Source: Progne subis subis (lineage: Eukaryota > Chordata > Aves > Passeriformes > Hirundinidae). Taken from it: DNA of 64,000 nt. The first letter of the stretch is position 1. Every line of letters begins with the position of its first letter. Positions 47,413 through 59,215 of this stretch are shown one piece after another. The DNA lies in the NCBI GenBank assembly GCA_022316685.1, contig JAKJHU010000082.1, positions 2,976,001 to 3,040,000 of the forward strand, written 5' to 3'. The position numbers and the translations under genes were made by a program. A model generated the notes under the pieces. The model ran no database searches. It was not told the origin of the DNA and worked only from the letters and a program-made list of their open reading frames with translations.

Positions 47413-47881
47413 TGATGCCTTGGGAAGGCTGACCTGGAACAAAGATGGGACAAAGCTAGAGAATAAAGGAGGTATTTACTGAAAGGTCTCTAGGATACAC
47501 CTTGGACAGGACAGGGCCTGACCAGGGCTACACCCACGGTGGACCCAAAATGGTCACAAAATGGACCCAAAATAGTCACAAAATGGACGACTGGTCATGA
47601 AGTCTTACATTTTATAAGTTTTGGTCCACTTGCATATTGGGGTTTAATTGTCCAGTTGCAGCTACAGGTTGTGAGGTCTCATCCTTCTTGTTTCTCTCTT
47701 CAGCCCAGCGTTGTTTGTCCTTTTGGGCCTGAAAGTTGTCCTTGGTCTTCAGCAGGAAAAGGATTTGTTTTGTCTCCCTGTTCTGTGAAGAGAGCTTACT
47801 AGCACTTAATATGAGCCTCAGAACTGCAGCCCTGGGCAGCACAGAATCTGAAAACCATGAAAGGTAAAACTGAAGGGATCA
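47413..47881 (-). mobile_element. Solo LTR, TGATGCC-type group, divergent subfamily, minus copy
   Basis: This is the minus-strand relative of the LTR at 7323-7773. On plus it runs from TGATGCCTTGGGAAG to TGAAGGGATCA, with an exact 4-base duplication CTGG (47409-47412 and 47882-47885). The promoter block TTTTATAAGTTTTGGTCCA is reversed near 47611-47629. The expected polyadenylation signal has become AGTAAA. A 22-base unit is duplicated in tandem at 47540-47583 with one mismatch; the plus relative has it once. Confidence 0.9.
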
Positions 47882-47885
47882 CTGG

Positions 47886-48170
47886 CTGTGTGCTGCTGGT
47901 CCCTGAACAGGGGAGTTCCCCAGCAGGGCCCTGCAGGGCCGGAGAGCAGAGCAGCTCTGTGGTAGTTACCAGCCTGATGAACGCTGCCCGCAGAGCATGC
48001 AGCCCCTGCAACAGATGCTGAGCCTGTCTAGAGCAGAAAATGCAAATAAAGTGCTGGAGAGGAGACCTGCAGCGAACAGAAGTGCTGCTGCTGGGCTGCC
48101 TTCTGCCCCAGCAGCACTGCACGACACGGCGCTGTCACTGCGGAACGGCAGCTCGAGCTGGGGACAGGGG
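47886..48170. other. GC-rich spacer between two LTRs
   Basis: This 285-base spacer contains a perfect octamer ATGCAAAT at 48040-48047. It also holds a 10-base perfect inverted repeat, AGTGCTGCTG (48081-48090) with its complement at 48109-48118. No gene is recognised. Confidence 0.4.
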
Positions 48171-48593
48171 TGATGCCTTAGGATTTTAGCTTTTATACTT
48201 TTCATATACTTGTAATCCTGCAATTCTTTAGTGTAGAACTCTATATATACAGTGTGAGCTACTGCTTTCCCATTTCGGTCAGACACAACAATTCCTCCCC
48301 AGGCCTGGGAATCAAGGACTGATCTCACTGCCACAGGCCCCGAAATGGGGGGGAGCAAACTGGGGGGAAATGACTTCATTACCTGAAGCTGTAATTGGAG
48401 CATTAACCCCTGATATGTAAATGGACCAAACTTATAACTGTATGAAAAACTCGTGACCATCGTCCCCCTTGGGTGTAGCTTCAGAGGCTTTTGACTGCCC
48501 AAGGTGTATCTATTGAAGGCCTTTAATAAATACCCACTTTTATTCTCTTTATCTTGTCTAGCCTCTGTTTTAGCTAGCCACTCCAAGGCATCA
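48171..48593 (+). mobile_element. Solo LTR, TGATGCC-type group, copy B
   Basis: This plus-strand LTR begins TGATGCCTTAGG and ends CTCCAAGGCATCA, with inverted termini. The promoter block ATGTAAATGGACCAAAC precedes a TTATAACTG word, and AATAAA is at 48525-48530. The flanks GGGG and GCAG do not match, so the duplication is lost or was altered. It is closely similar to copies at 53040 and 55242. Long minus-strand frames over it, including a 254-codon one, are shadows. Confidence 0.9.
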
Positions 48594-51500
48594 GCAGGAG
48601 CATCACTCGGAGCAGCTCCCGTGGATGTGAGCACATGTGGGTGCAGGCTGCACCAGGAGGGGCAAAGGGAAGAGAGATTTTCTTCTCTAAGAAGTTCCTG
48701 TTTTCCTACAGGGTTTTTTCTTCTGTTCACTAAGAAAACACAGAGGTGAAATTACACTGCTCACACCAGCCTGCAGGTTGTTGTCAGAGCCCATCTGAAA
48801 CAGGACTGGCAACGAAGCTGATCACTCCAGCGTGTAAAGGATGGCTTGGGAGGTCAGGTGTGTTATGAACCAGGCTAGAGCTGCTCACTGCAGGCAGCTC
48901 AGTTCTAATTGTGTCACCATGATTCTGGGGGCACTCTTCAGGCATAAACTGCCATTCTTTTCTGCATTTCCAGCCACAGAATCATTATCCAGAACTTCGA
49001 AATGAATACTGATCCCTTAAAAAAGCACTTAATTATATTTGCCTTCTTTCTGTAAATATTTTGTCGTTAGAAATGCTTAAAGCTCTACAAAGTGAATGCC
49101 CAAAATGTCACAGGCAAAACTAAATGCAATTGCTTTGTTCCAGTTTTAATACAGTGAATTACAATAACATTAATTGCCTTCTCTCATTTCAAAACAGATT
49201 TGTGATATATCAGCATTGGAGTCAAGTTGACATTTCCCAGTAAATCACTTCTCCAGCTGAAAAATGTTTCAATGAGAATAAGATTTCCAAAGAAAGAAAT
49301 TAATTTGGACTGTGTGTTGTGATTTGGATTTGTTTTTAAATGAAATTTAGAGTTCTGATAAAATTAACTTTTAAATTTCAATTTCAATATCTTGACTCAA
49401 GTTTACTGTTCATTTTTTAGATTCTTTTATTAACAGAAACATATTAGAAATCAAATTAAAAATGAATAGCTTAGATGAAAATGTATTAACTGTTCTCACC
49501 CCCTGCTATTTTAAATTGTTAGTGCTTTAGAAGCACCGTGAAGACAAAACGTAAAAACTGACATTTTGGCATTTTGTACAAAAAAGAGGCACATGTGGCT
49601 GCAACTGAGGAGACAACATTAGGCAGATAACATTTGCTAAAAGTGGCAGTGCTTTGGTCTTTCTTCTGCAAATACTTCAGACAGCTAATCAAATACTGAA
49701 ATTTGAGCAAGTGCTTACTTGCTTTGTTGAGGAGAGTGATTCGAGCACATTCTGAAGGTTAATCATGTACTTCACATGCTTTACTGAATTCATTACATGT
49801 GGGTCTGATCCAAAGCCCTTGAAGTCAGTGACATTTTTTTCTGACTGAATTTGTGCATCACACTTTAGAAGCAGAAGCTAATTTCGTTCTCTTCAAAAAT
49901 CTTTTTTTCTGTAAATAATAATAATTTAAAACAGTCTAGTACAAGCTTTTAGTATCGTAAAAAATATTAGCATAGTAATTGTTATGTTTAAAAAGAAATA
50001 CAATTCCCTCTTTTTTGTTTTTTTTTTTTTTTAATGGTAGGCATCTCCTGACTTTTTAAATTACACTTATCTGCACTTAGAATGTTCGTGGAGTAATGGA
50101 GTAATGGAGATACTGAATCTTAAGTTTAATTAAAAAAAAAAAAAAAAAAAAATCACTCTGTTGTCAAAACCTGCAAAGTAGTTACATATAACGAAATGTA
50201 TCTGCCCTTTAACCATCCTATTGTTTAACCATATTTACCCATCTGTTGTTCCCTACAGAGCAGCACCCTGTGATCCTTGTTCTTCATCCCACATCACTAC
50301 ATCTGACAGGTGGAGCAACCCCTTCTGGTTTTTACATGGAGACAGGCAGTGGACCATAAATACCTTGTGTCATTCACACACAAAAAACCCCATACCTGGG
50401 CAGCAGGAATGGCAGGAATGGCCATGGCCAGATCCATGAGTGCTCCTCAAGCCATCGTACCTGGAAAGTTCTAGATTGGCAAAAACATAGGAGCCTTAAC
50501 CCATACTGAGTGTTCTCCACACTTCAGGATGCCATAGAAAAAGCCATTTTAATGCAATTCTGCTCTCTTGGCTCCCAGTCCAGCCATTCCCTCACAGCCA
50601 GGCACATGAGAATGTGCTCTCAGCTGCCTCTGGAATATCCAACAGAGACCAGTTTGAAAGATTCTCAGAGAAAGGAGAAGCAACCCCAGGTTGTCTTAAC
50701 GTGTTCCTACCAGATTCTGCCTCAAAGGCAGATAAGCTGCGGTCATGGCTACATTTCAGTGAACTTGTGCTGAAAAGGAAAAATCATTTCAGCACCAGAA
50801 AACCCAGAACTCCTCCACAGATACTGGAGCAAAGTGTCTCTTGCCCAGATGAATTAGGAGAAATAAAATTAGGCTCTGAGCTTGCAGGTAATCACGTTAC
50901 ACATTACCAGAAAGCTGTTGCTTGGTTAGATTTCATTCAAACTCACCAGCTTAATTCTCATGATTTATGGAACTGCAGAAAACTCCCCAGATTTTTTCTG
51001 CCCCTCTTAGCCCTCTGGTTTAAATATGACATAGTAAGTAAAGCTGAGAAACTGGGAAGGCAATTTACTAAAACCTAAACCTAAACCAAAGGGGGGAAAA
51101 AAATCAATTTTTTGTACTCTAGAAGGAAAAAGAAAATCAGACGAACTTTATCTTAAATGCCAACTGAAACCATCCTTCCAGGTATAAACTATCAGCTAAG
51201 ATGAGTCTAAATTTCTCATCTGCCTTTGGCAAAGGCAGACTCACTGTCATTCCAAAGGATCCTGGCAGAAATCACAAAATGTAAGGCACAAAGACATTAC
51301 TAGAAGAAGTCTAACATGTCAGATTATTGAGTAAGTGAAGGCCACAGAAAGAACTCTCTGCAAGGACAAAAGCAGATAGGTATGGGGAGGAAAACATAAT
51401 TAAGTTCTTAGGGATGTTCATGCTGCTTCCCCCATAAAGAGCACTCTACCCCCCTATGAACGGAGCCAAGGGTTGCCAGAACAAATCCAAGGATCTCATC

Positions 51501-53039
51501 AGAGCCTGCAGTACACTTCAAAGCAGCACAGGGCATCCTGCCATCAAGATACTCCCTGAGTCACTACACATCTTGGAAAGGTCATTCATTATCAAAGAAT
51601 CAAAACCTGGCACCATAAATTACCTCTTACCTTTTATCTGCTAAGTGAAGTTTAGTTGTGACTAGACACAACATTACTTAACCATCAGATATGCCAAAGT
51701 GCCCTAAAGGCCTGGGGTACATTATACACTTGCTGTTACCATGGAAATAATGATTTAAGAAGTGATGGGCAGCAAACTGTCAGGGTGTCATTCTTCAACA
51801 TCCCGGGGGAACCTTGACAATGAATGCTTGGTTGAAATGCCTCGTTGCCATTCCTCTGAAATCTTTAACTCCAGGAGGACTTTGCTGATGCAATCGTGAC
51901 TCCACTGTTATGTTTTCTGATGCCTTTCTGTATCATAATTCTGTGCAGTTTACTGGGGGATTTACTAACACTGATGGCTGTAAAACCAAACTTTTATTTC
52001 ACGCTTTATAAAGCCAGTAAGCCTTGGCCCAGGAGATGCAGCCACAGAATAGCTGTGCTTACAACAGAGAGGGTTCATTTCTGCTTTGAGGTGTAAAGTG
52101 TTGCCCAGCTGTGACCTTATAGCCAAAAGAAGACTCCACAGTTCAACCAAACTGGAGACAGTGACAGTACTGGGATTCCTCATTTTTCATGGTCCAGATT
52201 CCTACCTTGCTGCACTAAATGTGAAATTGTGAGCATATGGGCCTTGACGTGGTAAAAAAAATGCGACTTCACGGTCTCTCAAAGTATTCCCCAATTGCAA
52301 TAAGAAGTCTTCTTTACTGTAAAGACAGTACAAATTGTAGGCAAATCCTTTTTGTGAACACATTGTTGTCACTTCTTGAAAACCTTATTTACTATTTCCG
52401 TATTGCCTTGTCCTGGATCCTTGCCAGAATGATAAATTTCCCCTCCAGGTACTTCTGCCATGAAACATTTCACCTCGTGCAAGGCTGAGGTAGTGCTGAC
52501 CACACCACGCAGAGAGAAAAACATCCCTGACAGTCCAGAATCTGTGCTACAGAGGGGCTATTCTTCCTTCCCAAGCACATGATGGCAGCCCAAGGATAAA
52601 ACTTCCAGGCCTCATCAGCTGAAGATGTAAGATCCTGTTATATCCCTAGTAACAGCCTCATTTCTAACACAAGGCAAAATGGGTCCCACTATAAATAGTT
52701 TATGCTTCTCAGGCCATTTGATTTCTCTCTTTCACTGGACAATATTCATCAGTCCTGCTGATGCCACTGTAGCTGAAACCACACCAGCATTCGCCAGGAA
52801 TTCGTTAGGTAACACCAGGCCAGGCTCTCAGCAAGCGACAAACCTGCTTCTCTAGTTTACAAAAGGTTGCTTTAACAACAGAGGGAAGGACAGACACACA
52901 AGAAGCACTTTCCTAGGCTCAGAACGCTGCTCTGACTGAGCGTGACAGTATCTGACACCGCCGCTTTCACTTCCTTGCCACGAGAGGCAAAAATGTCCTG
53001 TGACTCCTGGCCACGCCTTCCATCACGAGCTCTTAGATT
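48594..53039. other. Long non-coding stretch, nothing recognised
   Basis: 49000-50200 is strongly AT-rich, with a 15-base T run (50018-50032) and a 21-base A run (50132-50152). A 154-codon plus frame (50614-51078) has no known domain. The remainder is unique-looking sequence without supported genes. Confidence 0.4.
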
Positions 53040-53465
53040 TGATGTTTTAGGATTTTAGCCTTTTTATATTTCAAATCCTGCACTGCATTAGTGCATAACT
53101 CTAAACTCCATACAAAGTGTTAGCTACTGTCTTCACATTTTGGTCAGACAAAACAGTTCCTCTCTAGGCCTGGGAATCAAGGACATCCCACTGTCTCAGG
53201 CCCCAAAAAGTAAAAATAAAAGTGACTTGGGGGTGAGCAAACTGGGGATAAATTACTTCATTACCTGACAGCTGTAATTGAAGCATTCACCCCTAATATG
53301 TAAATGGACCAAACTTATAATTGTTTGAATAACTCGTGACCATCGTCCACCTTGGGTGTAGCCTCTGGGGGGCTCTGACTGCCCAAGGTGTATCTTTAAT
53401 AAAGATCCACTTTATTCTCTTAATCTTGTCTAGCCTCTGTTCTAGGGAGCCACCCCAAGGCATCA
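53040..53465 (+). mobile_element. Solo LTR, TGATGCC-type group, copy C
   Basis: This plus-strand LTR runs from TGATGTTTTAGG to ACCCCAAGGCATCA. AATAAA is at 53398-53403, and the promoter block ATGTAAATGGACCAAAC is followed by TTATAATTG. The flanking tetramers are GATT (53036-53039) and GTTT (53466-53469), one mismatch. It is very close to copy D at 55242, but the sequence between C and D contains a CR1 scrap, so the two are separate insertions. Confidence 0.9.
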
Positions 53466-54576
53466 GTTTCTTTGTACTTGCAGCTCTGCTCGGCTCTCCT
53501 AGATCCAGAATCTTGTCCTGGGAGGCCACTTTCCATCCCCTAAGCAATGTTTTGTTTCCAGCCTTCAGGGCCTTTCAGAAAAAGGCGTGATGTTCACATT
53601 TCCATTTCAGTGTTAAGCCAACTGTCTAGTTCCTCTGTCTTTATTCACTGGGTATTTCTTGATAGAAATCCTCAACAGCTGTAAAACTGTAGAACACCCT
53701 GGCATCAATGGAACTTTGTAATTTTGTATCCATTGAAGATTCGACCTGTCTGGAGAGGATAAATTTTAAATCATCCTAAGGGGGAAAAAAAAAAATAAAA
53801 AATTACTGGATGACTGGTGAAGTATTTCTCCTTTTTTCCAACCTCATGCACCCTGGAGGAAAACCTTAAACACAGAATTAAAGCACACTTAAAATATCTG
53901 TCTGTCCAGCAATTCAATAGCCTGTAAAATTACCAAGACTTTTTCAAAAAGCAAACCGAAGAAAATAGCACATTTCCAATCACATTTTCCCAACTACTCC
54001 ACTACTTTCCTGTTAACATCCCATCTGCTGTTTATGTGCACAGAAGACAGAAGTTCATTTCATGCATTTGAATCAAACAATGGCCTCAGTGGCAGAGTAC
54101 AATAGTGTAGGATTCCAGGGCTTTCATCTTCCATGATTTATTGTTCCCTCTGCAGAAAACATGATCTGGCTCAGCTTGCTTACTTGGGGAAATAGGAAAA
54201 AAAACCTGTTGGTGTGTCCTTTAGCAAGCACTATTTCCTGTTGATATCAAGGATGTCTGAACTCATGTTTACCTTTTTAATTTTTAATCATAATAAAAAT
54301 TGCCTTTATTTTCTCAGTTTAGCTATTCTCTGGTGTACGCATGAAATTTTGATTCACCTTCCTTGCACTCTTTTGGCATCTTTCCAGAACACTTGGAAAG
54401 TTTAAGGGCTTTGCATTCAGCTATTTATTTGCTGCAGAACCCCAGAGAAAGGACAATGCAATATTATTCCAACCTAGGAGCAAACCAGGCCCTTAAACAC
54501 TGATGTAAAACATCACTATTTGCATTCTAACCCATTGCTCTTCTCACCCCATGCATGGGAAGATGCTTGCCCCAAA
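53466..54576. other. Non-coding spacer, nothing recognised
   Basis: This is AT-rich unique-looking sequence between LTR copy C and a CR1 scrap. No retroviral internal region is seen. Confidence 0.4.
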
Positions 54577-54692
54577 AATCACGGAATGGTTTGGGTTGGA
54601 AGGGACCTTAAAAACCATCTTGTTCCAATCCTCTCTCATGGGCAGGGCCACTTTCCACCAGCCCAGGTTGCCCAGGGCCCAGTGCAGCCTCC
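54577..54692 (-). mobile_element. CR1 LINE 3'-end fragment
   Basis: The plus strand shows the reverse of the CR1 tail: ATCACGGAATGGTTTGGG, TTGGAAGGGACC, then CATGGGCAGGGCCACTTTCC and CAGGTTGC. These are the hallmark words of avian CR1 3' ends read backwards. Similarity fades after about 54692. Confidence 0.88.
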
Positions 54693-55237
54693 CCAGCTCC
54701 TTAGGGACGCAGCCTGCTTTCCCCAGGACACTGTTCCAGCAGTTCTGGCCATGTCTTAGAGGTGGAAGCACCATGGGTGTCTCCAGGGGATGCAGAACTG
54801 CCATCATGCAGAGATGGAAGTGATGCAAGGCTATCATTTTTTCCCTTTCTATTGCAAATAGGCCCACTAAAATCGGCGAGGACAGCCACAAACTACCAGT
54901 TGAGTAGCAGACAGAGCCCAACTCCAGTAATTTTATTTCATGTTTTGCACTCAAATTGTCATTTTGGTGACTGCTGCCAGGCATTGCAAATCACTTATTT
55001 CAGCAGAGCATATTGTCTCTGCAAATGGCATGCTGCTCCTTTTCGTGTGATTTGGAACTTTCCTTTTTCTGCCCTGGGCCTCTTACTGAATGGTGACAGG
55101 CAGTTCAGACTGTGGGGCTGTGGGACTCTGCCCAGACAGGGGTTTTAGGCACCATTTCTACAGCAGAAACTGTGGTCTGCACTGCTCTCCCACGCCAGCA
55201 TTCCATCCCTCCCCTGCTCCAAAGGTGTGCCACACTC
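54693..55237. other. Non-coding spacer
   Basis: This is unique-looking sequence between the CR1 scrap and LTR copy D. Its open frames are extensions of shadows over the CR1. Confidence 0.4.
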
Positions 55238-55241
55238 TGGC

Positions 55242-55676
55242 TGATGCCTTAGGTTTTTAGCCTTTATATTTTTCAAATTCTGCACTGCATTAGTGCATAA
55301 GTCTAAACTCCATACAAAGTGTTAGTTCCTGTCTTCATATTTTGGTCAGACAAAACAGTTCCTCTCTAGGCCTGGGAATCAAGGATACCTCACTGTCTTA
55401 GGCCCCAAAAAGTGAAAATAAAAGTGACTTGGGGGTGAGCAAACTGGGGGTAAATGACTTCATTACCTGAAGCTGTAATTGGAGCATTAACCCCGATATG
55501 TAAATGGATCAAACTTATAATTTTCTGAAAAACTCGTGACCATTGTCCACCTTGGGTGTAGCTTCTGGGGGGCTCTGACTGCCCAAGGTGTATCTTCTGA
55601 AGGCTGTTAATAAATACCCACTTTATTCTCTTAATCTTGCCTGGCCTCTATTCTAAGGAGCCACTCCAAGGCATCA
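55242..55676 (+). mobile_element. Solo LTR, TGATGCC-type group, copy D
   Basis: This plus-strand LTR runs from TGATGCCTTAGG to CTCCAAGGCATCA with an exact 4-base duplication TGGC (55238-55241 and 55677-55680), which fixes the ends and duplication length for the whole group. AATAAA is at 55609-55614. The promoter region has ATGTAAATGGATCAAAC followed by TTATAATTT. Four-base duplications are typical of gammaretrovirus-like (ERV1) elements. Confidence 0.94.
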
Positions 55677-55680
55677 TGGC

Positions 55681-55884
55681 CATGGACTGTGAACCCTTAC
55701 ACTCCTAAGGGCAGCAAATGAGAAAAGGGTCACGCATACCTCACAGATGCAGGGATTGAATGAACGAGGATCATGAGATTTTATCTTTTAACCCATCATT
55801 AGACAACCATAAACTTGATTTTTGCTGATTACAAGTGTATAAGTCTTAAAGTAAGAGAGTTTAAATCAGTATTTGAGACTGGTA
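55681..55884. other. Short spacer between two LTRs
   Basis: About 200 bases separate LTR copy D from the next, unrelated LTR. Nothing is recognised. Confidence 0.4.
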
Positions 55885-55889
55885 TTAGG

Positions 55890-56538
55890 TGTTATGAACT
55901 GACTAGGAGAGCAGCTCCAAAGTGATTTCAGCCTTTATTAAAAAAAATAAACAGCCTTTATTAGAAGAACAGCCTGAGGAGGGGGGAGCCCAGCACACAC
56001 CGCTGCTGCTCCCACGACGACTCAGAGGAGGAGGCAGCAGGAGGCAATCAGTTCCATCTCTGTAGGGCGGATCTGGGTCTTCTCACCTCACCAGAGTCTC
56101 CGGAAAAACACTCGCTCGCTCTTTGCCTAGGGGTGCCATGCTGTTTGAGTGCAGACGTGGTCATGGAGACAAGGCGAAAAGCTTTGCTTGGTGGTCTGAT
56201 GTTTTCTGTTTTCCCCATCTAAAGGCATTTAGATCTTTATTGGTACTAGGGCTCGTTGGTTTTAGGGGTTTTTGTCTGCTAATTTAACTTCTGCCAGGTA
56301 CTAGGACCTATGGGAGTGTCAAGTTTGCATAGGAGGTGATGCAATCTTCTGCCATCATGGGTACAAAGGGAGTAGCAGGGTGTGTCAATGGAAAAGGGGG
56401 GTTATGAACTAGGAACTGATGAACTAAGAACTGATTAACTTACATAACTTATGCGACATTTACAGAACGTTCTAACAAACAACTGTATAACTTAACACTG
56501 AAACAGGTAATTAACCTGTAGAAACTTTATTTCCTACA
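55890..56538 (-). mobile_element. Solo LTR, minus strand, 649 bases
   Basis: On plus the element runs from TGTTATGAACTGAC to TATTTCCTACA, with an exact 5-base duplication TTAGG (55885-55889 and 56539-56543). The minus strand has AATAAAGGCTG (TTTATT on plus at 55934-55939) shortly before the 3' end. Near the U3 end (about 56400-56450) it contains repeated GAACT-type words. Confidence 0.88.
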
Positions 56539-56543
56539 TTAGG

Positions 56544-58071
56544 AAGGGGATAGAATGTACTGCCTTAAAAGTATAAAAGAATGAAGCACTCATTTTCTGA
56601 CTTATTTATAATATTTAAGACCATTCTTACTCTTTTCTCGGCTTGAAAAATATTACATCGTTGAGACCATTTAAATAAATGTAAGGTAAGCATGATTTTA
56701 TTTTTATTACTTTCTAGTTATTTAATAATAAAATGCAATGCAATTATTTTGCTTAAATCAGTGACTCAGACACTTCAGGTTAAAAGAGAAAGATGAAGTA
56801 AAAAAATTCAGCGCTGACAATGTAGTCATTGGATTCTTTCCTGAAAGAACAACATGTGCAGAATATCTGAACATTTCAATTTGTCCTGCAAGTTCAAGGA
56901 CTGTTATCTCTGATACACTGCTTTTGAGTCTGTGATGTCTATACTGACGAGATAGTTTAGGAGTTGATATAACATGTGTTCTAATTCTATGAACTCTGGC
57001 AGCCACTGAATTATTTATATGATGTCATTTACTTACTACAATCGAGTTTGACACTTCCAGATTTAGTATCACACATAAACCTTCCTTTCTGAGACAATGC
57101 TAACATCACGGCTTTGCAACACTGCTAAGAACTCCAGGTGTAATAAATGTGCTTCACCTTTGGATCTGCAAAGCAGGAGGAGTTGATATGGCCCCATGAC
57201 ATTCCATTTTCTGTAAGTTTACTGAAAAACACGCTCACATTTTGGAAAAAATACCAATCTCAGTTGATAAAAGCCTGGTGGTGGTTGCAACTTGCGCAGT
57301 TTCCTCTTCTTCAAGAATATTTCTTCATTCTTCTTTTTTCACCCACCTAGTATTTGTGAGGTACTGATGTGGTACTGATCTGTACTCATCTGTCCTGACC
57401 TGGGTTGCAGCTGTTCAGCCACTGGATACAGGTGCTCTGGGCAAAGTTCCAGTCCTGGCCATTTTGGTATCATACTGACAAAATCCCCACGATTTTAATA
57501 ATTTCTTTAGTGAGGAAAGGAGAGTGTGATGAATATCTCAGAGCAGAGATATTCCTCTGACACACAGTGGAGAGAAAAAGGCCAGTGGAAGGAGTGCAGC
57601 TCTGACTTTAACTCTGCTTGCAGTCCCAAGCATGGCATGCAGCTGGGAAAAAGAACACTCATCAACCATTACATTTAAGGCTCAGTCTAACACAGAATTG
57701 AAAAGAACATGCTAACAGAATGTCAAGCTTGCTGCTGCCTTGTTAAAAAAATGGTGTCTGCTGCTCTTGTACTAAAAATGGTTCCACAGTTATGGGTGAA
57801 GCAGCTCAGTATTTCCAGCACTGCTGCAGATTTAAAAAGCCTTCAGACATTCATTGTCTAGCAGGGCTTAATTGGTAGCAGCAAATAGGCAGACCATTTG
57901 GAAATCTGGGCTCCAATTAAAATATAGCAAACCTAGACATGCTAAATTTAAACATCTTTTTAAAGTATGGTTCTGAAGTGCTTTTACTGTCATGGAACAG
58001 TGGGAATAAGGAAGGCCATCCCATCAACCCTGGCTATATTAAATACAAGCACACAGCATCAACATCATCCC
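56544..58071. other. Non-coding stretch, nothing recognised
   Basis: This is AT-rich unique-looking sequence. Short open frames show no known domain. Confidence 0.4.
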
Positions 58072-58358
58072 TGAATTGTTTGGGTTACGAGGAACCTCAA
58101 AGCTCATCTTGTTCCACCCTCTTCCATGGGCAGGAACACGTTCCACCATTCCAGGTTGCTCCAAGCCCTGTCCAACCTGGCCTTGGACACTTCCCAGGGA
58201 TGGGGCAGCCACAGCTCCTCTGGGCACCCTGTGCCAGGGCCTCACCGCCCTCACAGGGAACAATTTCTTCCTAATATCTAATCTAAACCTACTCTTATTT
58301 AAAGCCATTCTGCCTTGTCCTGAATCCCCCTGAAGTGCCTCTCCAACTCCCCCATAGG
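58072..58358 (-). mobile_element. CR1 LINE 3' fragment
   Basis: The reverse of a CR1 3' region is clear on plus: TTGTTTGGGTTACGAGG, CATGGGCAGGAACACGTTCC, CCAACCTGGCCTTGGACAC, CCAGGGATGGGGCAGCC and AATTTCTTCCTAATATC. It is longer and better preserved than the copy at 54577. Open frames of 111 (plus) and 121 (minus) codons over it are LINE shadows. Confidence 0.93.
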
Positions 58359-59166
58359 CACCTGCTGCCTTATCAGTTATCTTGCACTTGAAGATCAGCC
58401 TCATCTAAGAAAGTATTTCAGAATTTCTCTATAGGCAGGAGCAAAAACGACTAAAAATCCTAAATTACTTTTGCAGAGAGAACACATGGTTCATAAATAT
58501 CTCAGCTTAAAAGCTGTGTCACGTGTAGTCGCATATGTTGGGTAATAATTAGAACACAATTAACTTGGGCACCAAAGGAATCTCTGTAATTTTATTTATG
58601 ATATTAACTTGGAGAACTTTTTCCCCCAGCTGTGTAAGAGACATTAAGGCTATTTATCATCCTGGTAGCAATATGATAGTTTTCTACAGGGACATATGGA
58701 ACTAAACTGAGCTTGTATTTTCTAGATATGACTTTTAAAAACCAATCTATTCAGATTTGTTTTTATTTCTATCAAAAAATTTTAAGCCATCAAATCCATC
58801 ACTGCTTTCCTAAATGAGTGACAGACCTAAATTCACCCAGAGTGGGAAGCACTATTTAATTCACATGAAGCACAGGTATGCAAGAGCACCAAGATCCAAA
58901 TAGTGCATAAATATAAATATAAATATAAGGATGTTTCCCTAACTGCAGTCTTGAGTCATGAATTTCTGCTAGGTTTCCTTTCTTTATCCACCTTATTTTT
59001 TCAAATCAGGCTCTTTCAATTAGCTTTTTCATTTATCTTTTCTGTTCAAAACAAAGAGAATAAATTTATGTTACAGAGATCTCTTGAAGACATTTTTTCT
59101 GATCCCAGGTGTAGAACACAGAGCTCAGTGTATTTATTGGAGTGACCCAAATAAGACTAAAGGATG

Positions 59167-59167
<1 letters not shown>

Positions 59168-59215
<48 letters not shown>
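59168..59215. repeat. Trinucleotide microsatellite (ATT)16
   Basis: Sixteen uninterrupted ATT units lie here. The isoleucine run in the overlapping 97-codon plus frame is an artefact of this array. Confidence 0.97.

Noticed and set aside
47966..48730. 254-codon minus-strand open frame
   Set aside because: It is antisense to LTR copy B and includes its repeated blocks; similar frames appear over other copies of the same LTR.
50614..51078. 154-codon open frame as a gene
   Set aside because: There is no recognisable domain, promoter or splice context, and the length is within chance for 64 kb in six frames.
53040..55676. LTR copies C and D as a provirus pair
   Set aside because: Each has its own 4-base flanking duplication, and a reversed CR1 fragment lies between them.
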